Part shown: piece by piece, positions 25,503 to 34,207 of the stretch
How positions within the stretch are numbered: position 1 is the stretch's first letter
How the letters are laid out: the number at the start of each line of letters is the position of its first letter
DNA from: Ruminococcus sp. NK3A76
GTDB taxonomy: Bacteria; Bacillota; Clostridia; Oscillospirales; Ruminococcaceae
NCBI RefSeq assembly: GCF_000686125.1
Contig: NZ_JMMA01000002.1
Span: forward strand, 1,426,001-1,490,000
DNA: 64,000 bases
Reading direction: 5' to 3'
Notes under the pieces: generated by a model
Databases searched by the model: none
Told to the model about the DNA's origin: nothing
What the model saw: the letters and a program-made list of their open reading frames with translations, nothing else
Position numbers and translations under genes: made by a program

Positions 25503-27068
25503 TTAATTATTGTGGAAACCGCCCTGTGAAAGTGTAAAGTCTTCAATATCAGGTCTTACATCATCACGAACCTTTCTGATAGAGCCGGTAAACTTGATAT
25601 CCTCGCTCGAATCAGACTTAAGGAAATCTTCAAAGTCATTGACCGGTTCACGCTTGGGTGTAGGATAACTGAAGTTCTCAGCCGACTCATCAGGTCCATT
25701 GTTTATTTCCTCAGCCGGAGCATCAAGATGACCGGTGTGATACTTGCTGCTGTTATAATCATCGTCGTCATCATAATCATCGTGATGTCTGTGGCTTGAA
25801 TGGTGGCTGTGTGCCTTCTTGCGTCTGTGAGCCACAAGGATGAAGTATTCAATTATGAGCAGTATGAGCGCAAGACATACTACAACAATTACAACAGTTA
25901 TCTTAACTGTATTTTTCTTTGAATTGCTGTCGTCCTCTGTAAGATTACCCTTGGCAGAATCGCTTGATGATTCTTCTGAAACGTCAGTGCCTGCTTCCTC
26001 AGATGCAGCAACACTTATCTCATAATAGCCCTTTGAACCGTCTTTATAATTTACGGTCATCTTGCAGGAACCAGCGCCGTTGAGTATTATCCTGCCGTCA
26101 GAAACAGATGCCACAGTTTCATCATCAGTTTCTATCGACTTGTAATCAGATATGCCAATACTGTCGAGCTTTATCTCCTTGTCTGAAAGTGAGAGCTTGA
26201 TAGGGATGTATGTACGTTCCTGAACACCTGATTTAGAATCATCATCACTGTCATCATCATCCTTTACATCAGGTATGGTAATGATAGCATTGGTAGTAGA
26301 TGCATTGGAAATATCCTTATCCTCTTCGTCTTTAAGAGAATCAATTACAGCCATAACAGCAGTCTGATCAGCGGAAGTCTTTTTCAGCTTGAATTTTACA
26401 GTAACATATGTACCGTCAAAGTCAGAACCGCTCGAATTCGTATATTCAAATGTATACCTGCCGTCAGAACACTTATCAGACGAGATACCGCCTGTCTCGT
26501 CATCGTTTATCTTGCTGCTTTTGTATTCAAGTATGCTTTCATCAAAGTCCATATAGATCTTTGCTTTGGTTATCATCGCATCAGAATCCATTTTGAGCTT
26601 GATGTTTATCTCATTGTCTTCATCAAACCCGGCATGAGAAAGGTCTACACTTGCACTGTGATAGCTTGTCTTATCCTCTTCTTCGGTAGTAGTTGTTGTT
26701 TTGTCCTCTTCCGGTTCTTCAGTTACAGCTGTTGTAGTGGTCTTTTTCTTTGTTGTCTTCTTGGTGGTCTTTTTTGTAGTCTTCTCAGTCTCCTCAGGCT
26801 CTTCGGTAGTAGCCTCAGTCTCGGTTGTAGCCTTTGTCTGAGTCTGAGTTTTCTTTGTCGGCTTGGTATCCTCTGTATTCTGTGTCACCGGAGCCTCAGT
26901 ATCAGCAGTAGACTCAGTTTCTGACTCTGTCGGCTGCTCAGGTTCTTCAGTCACCACATTTGATTCTGTTCCTATCTGCACAGCAGCAACACTCATTGCA
27001 GTCGGAAAAATCATTGTCAGGGCAGTCATCGCTGCCGCAGCAGAAGCTATTAGCTTTGTTTTGCTCAT
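25503..27068 (-). CDS. Membrane-anchored surface protein with cohesin-like domain and His/Asp-rich cytoplasmic tail
   Basis: The 521-residue protein has a signal peptide (to ~30), a long Thr/Lys/Glu linker (~35-135), and a beta-rich domain (~138-265) that looks like a cohesin or similar: MITKAKIYMDFDESILEYKSSK, then GTYVTVKFKLKKTSADQTAVMAV. A second small beta domain (~285-355) resembles a bacterial Ig fold (KEIKLDSIGISDYKSIETDDETVASVS). A membrane helix (VKITVVIVVVCLALILLIIE) near 395 is followed by HRRKKAHSHHSSHRHHDDYDDD, likely a cytoplasmic metal-binding patch. The cohesin call rests on pattern only. It shares a strand and a 30-bp gap with the gene upstream. Confidence 0.72.
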   Translation of the reverse strand: MSKTKLIASAAAAMTALTMIFPTAMSVAAVQIGTESNVVTEEPEQPTESETESTADTEAPVTQNTEDTKPTKKTQTQTKATTETEATTEEPEETEKTTKKTTKKTTKKKTTTTAVTEEPEEDKTTTTTEEEDKTSYHSASVDLSHAGFDEDNEINIKLKMDSDAMITKAKIYMDFDESILEYKSSKINDDETGGISSDKCSDGRYTFEYTNSSGSDFDGTYVTVKFKLKKTSADQTAVMAVIDSLKDEEDKDISNASTTNAIITIPDVKDDDDSDDDSKSGVQERTYIPIKLSLSDKEIKLDSIGISDYKSIETDDETVASVSDGRIILNGAGSCKMTVNYKDGSKGYYEISVAASEEAGTDVSEESSSDSAKGNLTEDDSNSKKNTVKITVVIVVVCLALILLIIEYFILVAHRRKKAHSHHSSHRHHDDYDDDDDYNSSKYHTGHLDAPAEEINNGPDESAENFSYPTPKREPVNDFEDFLKSDSSEDIKFTGSIRKVRDDVRPDIEDFTLSQGGFHNN

Positions 27069-27098
27069 TTTTAACCTATCTCCTGTTCTTATATATAT

Positions 27099-28979
27099 TT
27101 ATCTTGGCGTTTGCCTTGTTAATTGCTTTCTTTCCTTTTTTCTCATATACATTCGTTCGTCAGCAAGACTGATTATCTTATCTATCTTGTCAAACGTGCA
27201 TCTGTCGCTTACGATACCTATACTTGCAGCTATCTCATACGGCGCCTTTGATGCGCTGTTCTGATTTGAGATATAGAGATTGAATTTCTGCTCGAATTCC
27301 TCTGCAAGCCCGATATCATATTCACCGGCAGCAATGAATTCATCGCCGCCAAATCGTGCGCATACGCATCTGTCTCCGCAGGCATAAGTAAGTGCAGAAG
27401 CGATTATCTCTATTGCCCTGTCGCCCTCGTTGTGGCCAAACTTATCATTTATCTCCTTAAGCCCGTCAAGATCGGCAGAAACGACCATCAACTCGGTATC
27501 CTGTCTGCCCGAGAAACGTCTGCTCATTTCTTTAAAGAAACCTCGCCTGTTGAATACACCTGTCATAGAATCGTGTATATACATATTCTCAAGCTGCTCG
27601 TTAGCCAAACGCAGATGCTGCTGATTTCTGATAACATCAAACATACTGCAAAGATTCATAGAAAACGTGTACCACTGATCGACAGCCACAGTTGACATGA
27701 ATTCCCTTGCCATATATCCTATTGTTGCATTCTTGATATGAAGCGGAATAAAGAGAATGCTCTTATTATCCTCAATGCAGTTATCCAGATCAGGAAGAAG
27801 CTCCGATGTCGGGAACATATCCTTGCAAGTTGTCGATGTATACACATCTTTATGCATCACAAGCTCCATTTCATCTGAATACTCAGTATTTATATCAATG
27901 GTATCAAAGAAGCCCTTGTTGACACATATCCACATTTCCCTGCACCATGCACGCTTGCAATATGAAGCTATCATCGAAAGCGATTCTTCAAACGTAGGCG
28001 CAGAAGTCACGTTATTTGAAAAGCGTATCATATGCTTATCAAATGTATTTATAATATCTATCTTGAATGCAAGATCAGTAGCACGCCCGTTTATCCGGCT
28101 CTTGATAAGCCCCTCAGAGCAGCAGCCGCATGAATCAGCAAATACGAGCTCATTGCCAAAAACGATCCTATTGCTGACCGGCTTGCCGGCCCATATATCT
28201 CTTAACTGATCTATAGCCGAAGCGATCCCCTCACTGTGTTTGAAACGAGCGGTAGTGATCTTTGGAATAAAGCACTCAGCAGATATAAGAGAATCTATTC
28301 CCGTCACCTTAACGTCCTCAGGAACTCTGAGCCCATGGTCAAACAATTCATCAGCCGCAGCCATTGCCATATTATCGTTTGCACATACTATTGCATCAAA
28401 TACCATACCGTCTTCAAGCCAGCGGTCGGTCATTTTCTTGGCACCGCCTGCCCACCAGCCGCCGTCAGCGACTCTTTCAGGCTCATACGGTATGCCATAT
28501 TTCGACAAAGCACTCTTGTATGATTCAAGCCTTCTGTCAGAAACAGGCTGGCCGGCATTTCCAGCAAGGAAATTTATCTTCCTGCAGCCGTGAACAGTTA
28601 TAAGATGCTCAGTAATACTCTCAACAGCACCGCAGTCATCAAACACGATATTGCAGGCAGCATCAGACATCTCTTTGTCAAAACATACTACGGGGACATC
28701 ACGCAGCTTAGCTTCTCTTACGATACCCGAAAGTACCGCAGGATCCTTAATAGTCTCACTAAGGATAATTATGCCGTCGAGCTTTTCGTAGCAAATGAGC
28801 TTGAAAATGCTGTACTCACCGTCGTCATGCTGCCTGTTGCCATACTTATTATCAAGGCAGGCAAAAAAGAGCAGACGTATATCCAATGAGCTTGCATACT
28901 CTATCAGAGAGTTGATTATCTTGATCTGATATTCCTCGCCTGTGCCGGAAAAACACACGCCGATAGTTCTCTTTTTCAT
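27099..28979 (-). CDS. Cytoplasmic LacI-type sugar sensor fused to a GGDEF diguanylate cyclase
   Basis: This 626-residue protein begins directly with a periplasmic-binding-protein fold of the LacI/PurR type (RTIGVCFSGTGEEYQIKIIN, DGIIILSE, FDAIVCANDNMAMAAADEL, VTGIDSL), with no DNA-binding helix-turn-helix and no signal peptide. A middle GAF-like region (~310-450) follows, then a GGDEF domain (~455-620) with DSMTGVFNRRGFF and an intact catalytic loop ARFGGDEF. It should make cyclic di-GMP in response to a small ligand such as a sugar. The frame opens at 29003, but GGGAGG supports ATG 28979. Confidence 0.88.
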   Translation of the reverse strand: MKKRTIGVCFSGTGEEYQIKIINSLIEYASSLDIRLLFFACLDNKYGNRQHDDGEYSIFKLICYEKLDGIIILSETIKDPAVLSGIVREAKLRDVPVVCFDKEMSDAACNIVFDDCGAVESITEHLITVHGCRKINFLAGNAGQPVSDRRLESYKSALSKYGIPYEPERVADGGWWAGGAKKMTDRWLEDGMVFDAIVCANDNMAMAAADELFDHGLRVPEDVKVTGIDSLISAECFIPKITTARFKHSEGIASAIDQLRDIWAGKPVSNRIVFGNELVFADSCGCCSEGLIKSRINGRATDLAFKIDIINTFDKHMIRFSNNVTSAPTFEESLSMIASYCKRAWCREMWICVNKGFFDTIDINTEYSDEMELVMHKDVYTSTTCKDMFPTSELLPDLDNCIEDNKSILFIPLHIKNATIGYMAREFMSTVAVDQWYTFSMNLCSMFDVIRNQQHLRLANEQLENMYIHDSMTGVFNRRGFFKEMSRRFSGRQDTELMVVSADLDGLKEINDKFGHNEGDRAIEIIASALTYACGDRCVCARFGGDEFIAAGEYDIGLAEEFEQKFNLYISNQNSASKAPYEIAASIGIVSDRCTFDKIDKIISLADERMYMRKKERKQLTRQTPR

Positions 28980-29022
28980 ACTGTCAGCCCTCCCCGATCG
29001 CATAGATTGTCTATTCTATATA

Positions 29023-29051
29023 ATTATACAATATAATTTATGATTAGTCAA
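29023..29051 (-). promoter_or_regulatory. Promoter of the sensor-GGDEF gene
   Basis: TTGACT (29046-29051) and TATAAT (29023-29028) on the minus strand are 17 bp apart, about 45 bp before the start codon. The cohesin-like gene downstream may share it. Confidence 0.78.
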
Positions 29052-29142
29052 CCTTTTTTTAATATTTTTTATCAGGAATATATTACAAAACGATATCAAT
29101 AAACTATGCATATTTCTCCTTATTATTTCCGGTATATGATCT

Positions 29143-29176
29143 TACAAAAAACAACTCCCTGCCGGATGACAGGGAG
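29143..29176 (-). terminator. glmS terminator
   Basis: CTCCCTG and CAGGGAG pair over 7 bp, followed on the minus strand by TTGTTTTTTG, 8 bp past the glmS stop. Confidence 0.85.
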
Positions 29177-29183
29177 CAGATTA

Positions 29184-31022
29184 TTATTCAACGGTAACGC
29201 TCTTTGCGAGGTTTCTCGGCTTGTCAACATCAAGACCTCTTGCAACAGAAACATAGTAGCCTATAAGCTGCAGAGGAACAACAGCAAGAGAAGCAGCAAA
29301 ATGCTCATCAACTCTGGGAACATAGGTCACAAAGTTGCAGCTATCCTCTATCTCATACTTGCCGTAGAATGTAAGTCCGCACAGATATGCACCACGGCTC
29401 TTGCACTCTACCATGTTGCTGACAGTCTTTTCATAAAGATCAGACTGTGTAAGTATACCGATAACAAGTGTGCCGTCTTCAATAAGCGAAATAGTACCAT
29501 GCTTTAATTCGCCGGCAGCATATGCCTCCGAGTGGATATAGGATATTTCCTTGAGCTTAAGGCTTCCCTCCATGCTAACTGCATAGTCGATACCTCTGCC
29601 GATAAAGAACACGTCCTTAGCATTTGCATACTTAGATGCAAACCACTGCAGGCGCTCCTTATCATCAAGGATCTTAGTTATCTTGTTAGGAATAGTCTTC
29701 AGCTCATCTATGAAATACTTGTACTGTTCATCATTGATAGTGCCTCTGATCTTGGCAAACTGTACTGCAAGAAGATATCCTGCAATAAGCTGACAGCTGT
29801 ATGCCTTTGTAGTAGCAACAGCTATCTCAGGGCCTGCAAGAGTATAGAAGCATGAATCAGCCTCACGGGCAATAAAGCTGCCGACAACATTAACGATACC
29901 AAGAGTCTTTATACCCATTTCCTTTGCAAGGTTGAGTGCTGCCTTACTGTCAGCTGTCTCACCGGACTGAGAAACTACTATAACAAGACCATTCTTGTCA
30001 AGCAGCGGCTTGCGGTATCTGAACTCACTTGCAAGCTCGACTCTTACAGGAATCTTTGCAAGGTCTTCAATTACATACTGCGAAGCAACGCCGGTATGAT
30101 ATGCTGAGCCGCAGGCAACAATATATATCTGCGAGATGCTCTTAATATCCTCATCGCTAAGACCAACATCAGAAAGATCTATCTTTCCGTCCTTTACAAC
30201 AGAGTTGATAGTATCAGCTATAGCTTTAGGCTGCTCGTGAATCTCCTTCATCATGAAATGCTCATAGCCGCCCTTTTCAGCGCTCTCAGCGTCCCATGTT
30301 ATCTCAGTTGATTCCTTTGACACTTCATCACCGTCGAGGTTGTAGAAAACAACATCGCCGCAGGAGAGCTTAGCTATTTCAAGATCGCCGATATAATAAA
30401 CATTTCTTGTATACTTAAGTATAGCCGGTACATCAGATGCTACATAGCTCTCGCCGTCAGCAACACCGATTATCATAGGACTGTCCTTACGGGCTGCCCA
30501 TATCTCACCGGGGTGATCCTTGAACATGATAGCAAGTGCATAGGAACCTCTTACTCTTACCATTGTCTTTGCAATAGCATCAACAGGACCCATGCCGTAC
30601 TTTTTGTAGTAGTAATCAACGAGCTTTGTCACTACCTCAGTGTCAGTCTGAGAATAGAATGTATATCCCTTGCGTATCAGCTTTTCCTTAAGCTCCTGAT
30701 AATTCTCGATTATACCGTTATGTACAGCTGTTACATTGCCGTCATCACTTGTATGAGGGTGAGCGTTTATCTCACTGGGCTCGCCGTGAGTAGCCCACCT
30801 TGTATGACCTATGCCTATAGAGCCTTTTATTGCCTTGCCAAAGTCTGTCTTCTCCTTAAGCACCTGGAGCCTTCCCTTAGCCTTGACAACAACGACCTCT
30901 TTTTCACCGTCACGGACAGCTATACCGGCCGAGTCATAACCTCTGTATTCGAGCTTTTCAAGACCGTCAAGAAGCACAGGTGCAGCCTGATGCTTTCCAC
31001 TGAAGCCTACTATACCACACAT
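29184..31022 (-). CDS. glmS: Glutamine-fructose-6-phosphate aminotransferase (isomerizing)
   Basis: GlmS makes glucosamine-6-phosphate, the first step toward cell wall amino sugars. The 612-residue protein has Cys2 of the glutaminase domain (MCGIVGFSG), YRGYDSAGIAV, GHTRWATHGEP, then two SIS sugar isomerase domains (YIVACGSAYHTG, VVSQSGETADS, FIGRGIDYAVSMEGSLKLKE) and the C-terminal DKPRNLAKSVTVE. A GGAGG box precedes the ATG. Its leader is short and shows no glmS ribozyme. Confidence 0.97.
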   Translation of the reverse strand: MCGIVGFSGKHQAAPVLLDGLEKLEYRGYDSAGIAVRDGEKEVVVVKAKGRLQVLKEKTDFGKAIKGSIGIGHTRWATHGEPSEINAHPHTSDDGNVTAVHNGIIENYQELKEKLIRKGYTFYSQTDTEVVTKLVDYYYKKYGMGPVDAIAKTMVRVRGSYALAIMFKDHPGEIWAARKDSPMIIGVADGESYVASDVPAILKYTRNVYYIGDLEIAKLSCGDVVFYNLDGDEVSKESTEITWDAESAEKGGYEHFMMKEIHEQPKAIADTINSVVKDGKIDLSDVGLSDEDIKSISQIYIVACGSAYHTGVASQYVIEDLAKIPVRVELASEFRYRKPLLDKNGLVIVVSQSGETADSKAALNLAKEMGIKTLGIVNVVGSFIAREADSCFYTLAGPEIAVATTKAYSCQLIAGYLLAVQFAKIRGTINDEQYKYFIDELKTIPNKITKILDDKERLQWFASKYANAKDVFFIGRGIDYAVSMEGSLKLKEISYIHSEAYAAGELKHGTISLIEDGTLVIGILTQSDLYEKTVSNMVECKSRGAYLCGLTFYGKYEIEDSCNFVTYVPRVDEHFAASLAVVPLQLIGYYVSVARGLDVDKPRNLAKSVTVE

Positions 31023-31116
31023 AATATTTTCCTCCGATTCAAATACTAATACTCATATCAAAATATAGTACAATAAAATGTACTTTAGAACTCGTGGTAA
31101 CAATATACCATTTAAT

Positions 31117-31145
31117 ATTATAACAGATTATCCGTCATTTGTCAA
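31117..31145 (-). promoter_or_regulatory. Consensus glmS promoter
   Basis: TTGACA (31140-31145) and TATAAT (31117-31122) on the minus strand with 17 bp spacing are a perfect sigma-A match. The leader is about 88 nt and holds a small AGTACA/TGTACT hairpin near 31070-31088. Confidence 0.85.
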
Positions 31146-31173
31146 GGAAAAATCATGGATGATCCATATACAT

Positions 31174-31203
31174 AAAACAAAACCGCCCATACAGGACGGT
31201 TTT
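31174..31203 (-). terminator. tmRNA terminator
   Basis: AAAACCGTCC pairs with GGGCGGTTTT over 10 bp (one G-U pair), followed by GTTTTATG on the minus strand, just past the CCA end of the tmRNA. Confidence 0.88.
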
Positions 31204-31211
31204 ATCATTAT

Positions 31212-31570
31212 TGGTGGAGCTGACGAGAATCGAACTCGTGTCCGAAAGCAGATCCCTGCGAATTTCTACGGGTGTAGTCTGTTATTTCGGCGCAAGCCGT
31301 TTCCCCTTGATGCCGCAAGCAGACACGCAGCATTCGCAGGTAGCCCGGTATACATACATAGGCTACGGGCGTACCCTATGCACGTTCACCACTAATCGAC
31401 GCCGAGACTAAAGCCGTGGTACTCTAAAGCCCGACGAGCGCTGACTTAAGCAGCAGCTAATTCAAAATTAGATTCGTCGTTTATTTTTAAAACGTTCGCC
31501 GTTTAAAGAGTGTGCGATCCTCTACCCGCTTATCACACTTCACCACCCCCGTCGAAACCATTGCAGCCCC
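31212..31570 (-). ncRNA. ssrA: tmRNA (SsrA), rescues stalled ribosomes
   Basis: The 359-nt RNA starts GGGGCTGCAATGGTTTCGAC, pairs its first seven bases with CAGCTCC at the 3' end, and ends with an encoded CCA after a T-arm-like GTTCGATTC. The tag frame most likely resumes at GCG (31497-31499) and stops with TAA (31446-31448), giving ANVLKINDESNFELAAA. The C-terminal LAAA is a typical protease degron. The smpB gene, coding for its protein partner, lies directly upstream. Confidence 0.95.
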
Positions 31571-31635
31571 GGTTTTAATGCATGATGCTTAGCAAAATGC
31601 ATAATATTTGGGTATAGTGTTTATAAAGCATTTTT

Positions 31636-32106
31636 TTAGTGATTCCTCTCCTTCATCGCCCTGTCAATCTCCCTCGCAGCAGCCTTGTTTGCCATGTCCT
31701 GCCGCTTGTCGTGAAGATTTTTGCCCTTGCAAAGACCAAGTGCGACCTTGACCCTGCTGCCCTTGAAGTAGAGCGCCATAGGTATCAGCGTGAGCCCCTC
31801 CTGCTTTACCTTGCCGAAAAGACGCATTATCTCACGCTTGTGCAGAAGCAGCTTTCTGACCCTCATAGGGTCACGGTTGAATATATTGCCTTGCTCGTAG
31901 GGAGAAATGTGCATACCCTTGACCCACATCTCGCCGTTGTCTACCGAGCACCACGCATCTTTGAGATTGACCCTGCCCGCACGGATGCTCTTGACCTCAG
32001 TGCCGACAAGCTCAATGCCGCATTCTATCTGCTCAAGCACGAAGTAATTGTGCCTTGCCGCCTTGTTATCGGCTATCTGCTTTGTTCCTTTTTTGTCTAT
32101 TGCCAT
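31636..32106 (-). CDS. smpB: SsrA-binding protein SmpB
   Basis: SmpB binds tmRNA and brings it to stalled ribosomes. The 156-residue protein has the family's conserved [34 protein letters not shown] region, the central [22 protein letters not shown], and the basic tail [28 protein letters not shown] that folds in the ribosome. It sits 65 bp upstream of its RNA partner on the same strand. Confidence 0.97.
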   Translation of the reverse strand: MAIDKKGTKQIADNKAARHNYFVLEQIECGIELVGTEVKSIRAGRVNLKDAWCSVDNGEMWVKGMHISPYEQGNIFNRDPMRVRKLLLHKREIMRLFGKVKQEGLTLIPMALYFKGSRVKVALGLCKGKNLHDKRQDMANKAAAREIDRAMKERNH

Positions 32107-32134
32107 GATATTATCCCTCTTAATGTGTTTTCAT

Positions 32135-32163
32135 ATTATAACACATAGCCAAATGTTTGTCAA
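32135..32163 (-). promoter_or_regulatory. Consensus smpB promoter
   Basis: TTGACA (32158-32163) and TATAAT (32135-32140) on the minus strand are exactly 17 bp apart. It lies next to the rluB stop and may also feed the tmRNA. Confidence 0.83.
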
Positions 32164-32174
32164 GGCGAAAAATG

Positions 32175-32915
32175 TTATTTGCTGCCTTTCTTGGTAATGG
32201 CAGTCCTTATTGCTCTGAGCTCATCAGGCTTAAGGTCACGCCAGTCCCCGGGTTGGAGCATACCGAGCTTTATGGGTCCCACTGATGTGCGCTTGAGTCT
32301 TGCAACCTCTAAACCAACAGCCTCGCACATTTTTCTTATCTGCCTGTTTCTTCCCTCGTGTATCGTCATTTGAAGTACTACTCTGCCCTGCTGCTTTTCA
32401 AGCACTAAAACAGTACAAGGTGCAGTCTTTCTGCCGTCTATCTCAACGCCCTCAGAAAGCTGAACAAGCTGTTCGTCATTTATATCAGGACGTACAGTTA
32501 CACGATAAGTCTTTGAGATATGCCTTGACGGGTGCATAACATCATTTGCAAATGCGCCGTCATTCGTAAACAGCAAAAGCCCCTCAGAATTTCTGTCAAG
32601 CCTTCCGATAGGGTAAACTCTCTCACCGACACCTTCGAGCAGATCAGTGACAACACGCCTGTCAAGCTCGTCGCTCATGCTTGTAACATATCCTCTCGGC
32701 TTGTTGAGCATTATGTAGCGGAAGCTCTTTTTGCGGCTTATGTACAGCCTTTCGCCGTCAACAGTGATTACGTCACGGTTTGGGTCTGCCTTGTCTCCAA
32801 GCTTTGCCGGGTGGCCGTTTACCTTTACCTTGCCGTTTTGTATCAGTTCCTCTGCCTTGCGGCGTGAGCACACACCTGCCTCAGCTATTATCTTTTGAAG
32901 TCTTATTGGTTCCAT
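32175..32915 (-). CDS. rluB: 23S rRNA pseudouridine synthase (RluB/RsuA family)
   Basis: The 246-residue protein has an N-terminal S4 RNA-binding domain (RLQKIIAEAGVCSRRKAEELI) and a catalytic domain with the active Asp in GRLDRNSEGLLLFTNDG (~residue 103) and the RRVVTDLL segment before it. The family turns uridine into pseudouridine at U2605 of 23S rRNA in E. coli. A GAGG box precedes the ATG. The family assignment is firm; the precise site is inferred. Confidence 0.92.
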   Translation of the reverse strand: MEPIRLQKIIAEAGVCSRRKAEELIQNGKVKVNGHPAKLGDKADPNRDVITVDGERLYISRKKSFRYIMLNKPRGYVTSMSDELDRRVVTDLLEGVGERVYPIGRLDRNSEGLLLFTNDGAFANDVMHPSRHISKTYRVTVRPDINDEQLVQLSEGVEIDGRKTAPCTVLVLEKQQGRVVLQMTIHEGRNRQIRKMCEAVGLEVARLKRTSVGPIKLGMLQPGDWRDLKPDELRAIRTAITKKGSK

Positions 32916-32963
32916 AGTACCTCTTTTCTTTATGTAAGCGGAGCAGTCGTCTGCCCCGATCGT

Positions 32964-34103
32964 CTATCTTGTTATAAACGCTTTGATCTTTTCAAAATAG
33001 TATTCTGCCGCACCTACCGACTGGCTGCTCTCGGAATCGACACTGAGCTTTGTAAACACCGGCGATGATGCTATCTGCCTTCCGTTGTAATAGTACCGTA
33101 CTGTGCCTACCTGCTGTTTCTGCACAACAGGTGCATATACAAAAGGCTTTACAGCAATGACCGAAGTGACACTGTCATTCTCACCTATCGGTAGACTTAG
33201 CTTTACATCAGGGCTGTAGCAACCCACCTGCTCGCAGCTTGCTCCTACAACATTGACATTTATATCTTCCTGCCCGAATGAATAGCTCTCGCATTTGCCA
33301 AAACATAAGTCATATAACGCCTTATGGTCTGCCCAGTCGTTACGGTCATTAAGAGTTACGCAGATAAGAGTTGCACCGTTTCTTTCACAGGCCGAAACAA
33401 GACATCTTCCGGCCTTGTCAGTAAACCCTGTCTTGACACCTATCACTCCGTCAAGAGAAGTCAGCAGCTTGTTTGTGTTAACAAGCCACCTGTCATAGGG
33501 TGGGGCACCATAACACAGCTTTGCTCGCTGACAGCCGCATATCTCCCTGAAAACGCCGTTATCAAGTGCAGCTCTTGTCAGTATAGCCATGTCATACGCC
33601 GTCGAATAATGCTCATCTGTATCATCATCAAGCCCCGAAGGAGTTACAAAATGAGTATTTCTGAGCCCTAACTGCTTCGCTTTGTCATTCATCAGCTGCA
33701 CAAATTTCTGTACACTTCCCGATACGGCTACAGCAGCCGCATTAGCAGCATCATTACCGCTTGGCAGGAGCATACCATACATAAGTATCCTTTTTGATAC
33801 TATGTCACCCTCCTGCAAGCCCATTGACGAGCCCTCGACTTTTATAGCATCACTGTCAACAGTGAACCTCTCATCAAGACCACCGCTCTCAGCAGTAAGA
33901 AGCGCCGACATTATCTTTGTCGTGCTCGCCATTGGCAGCTTTTCACCGGAATTCTTTTCATATAACACCTTGCCGGTCTTAAGCTCTATAACAACAGCGC
34001 CCTTAGCGGATATATCACAGCTTTCAGCACTTGCCGTTATATCAGCATCAAATGCAAAGCAGCAGATCAACGCCGCTAAAAACAGGCACATCAGCTTTTT
34101 CAT
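32964..34103 (-). CDS. D-alanyl-D-alanine carboxypeptidase (DacF/PBP5 type)
   Basis: This second serine carboxypeptidase has a signal peptide (MKKLMCLFLAALICCFAFDADITASA) and all three active motifs: STTK in MASTTKIMSALL (~60), SGN in LLPSGNDAANAAA (~120) and KTG in VIGVKTGFTDKAG (~230). The 379-residue form starts at ATG 34103; the longer frame has no homology upstream. It lacks a clear C-terminal anchor, though the end (AEYYFEKIKAFITR) looks amphipathic as in other PBP5-type enzymes. It lies upstream of rluB on the same strand. Confidence 0.92.
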   Translation of the reverse strand: MKKLMCLFLAALICCFAFDADITASAESCDISAKGAVVIELKTGKVLYEKNSGEKLPMASTTKIMSALLTAESGGLDERFTVDSDAIKVEGSSMGLQEGDIVSKRILMYGMLLPSGNDAANAAAVAVSGSVQKFVQLMNDKAKQLGLRNTHFVTPSGLDDDTDEHYSTAYDMAILTRAALDNGVFREICGCQRAKLCYGAPPYDRWLVNTNKLLTSLDGVIGVKTGFTDKAGRCLVSACERNGATLICVTLNDRNDWADHKALYDLCFGKCESYSFGQEDINVNVVGASCEQVGCYSPDVKLSLPIGENDSVTSVIAVKPFVYAPVVQKQQVGTVRYYYNGRQIASSPVFTKLSVDSESSQSVGAAEYYFEKIKAFITR

Positions 34104-34207
34104 AACAACGCACATTCCTTTCAAGTGTTTTTTCGCACTTATATAATGTGTCATTATCTGAAAATAAACCAAAGAAAACAAAGCCTGTTTTTGAAAAAAA
34201 TGAAATA

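Noticed and set aside
26680-26870. Repeated ACC/AAG-type codons as a possible DNA repeat or CRISPR-like array
   Set aside because: The repeats are irregular and lie in frame in a Thr/Lys-rich protein linker; there are no equal spacers.
26634-26924. Cys/Leu-rich frame antisense to the Thr/Lys linker
   Set aside because: It only reflects the Thr/Lys/Glu repeat codons of the cohesin-like protein on the other strand.
31571-31635. Separate promoter for tmRNA between smpB and ssrA
   Set aside because: The 65-bp gap is AT-rich, but I could not find a -35/-10 pair at proper spacing; co-transcription with smpB is the simpler reading.
32940-32957. Hairpin GGGGCAG/CTGCTCC after the second carboxypeptidase gene
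   Set aside because: The stem has only 7 bp and no U tract follows on the minus strand, so I did not list it as a terminator.
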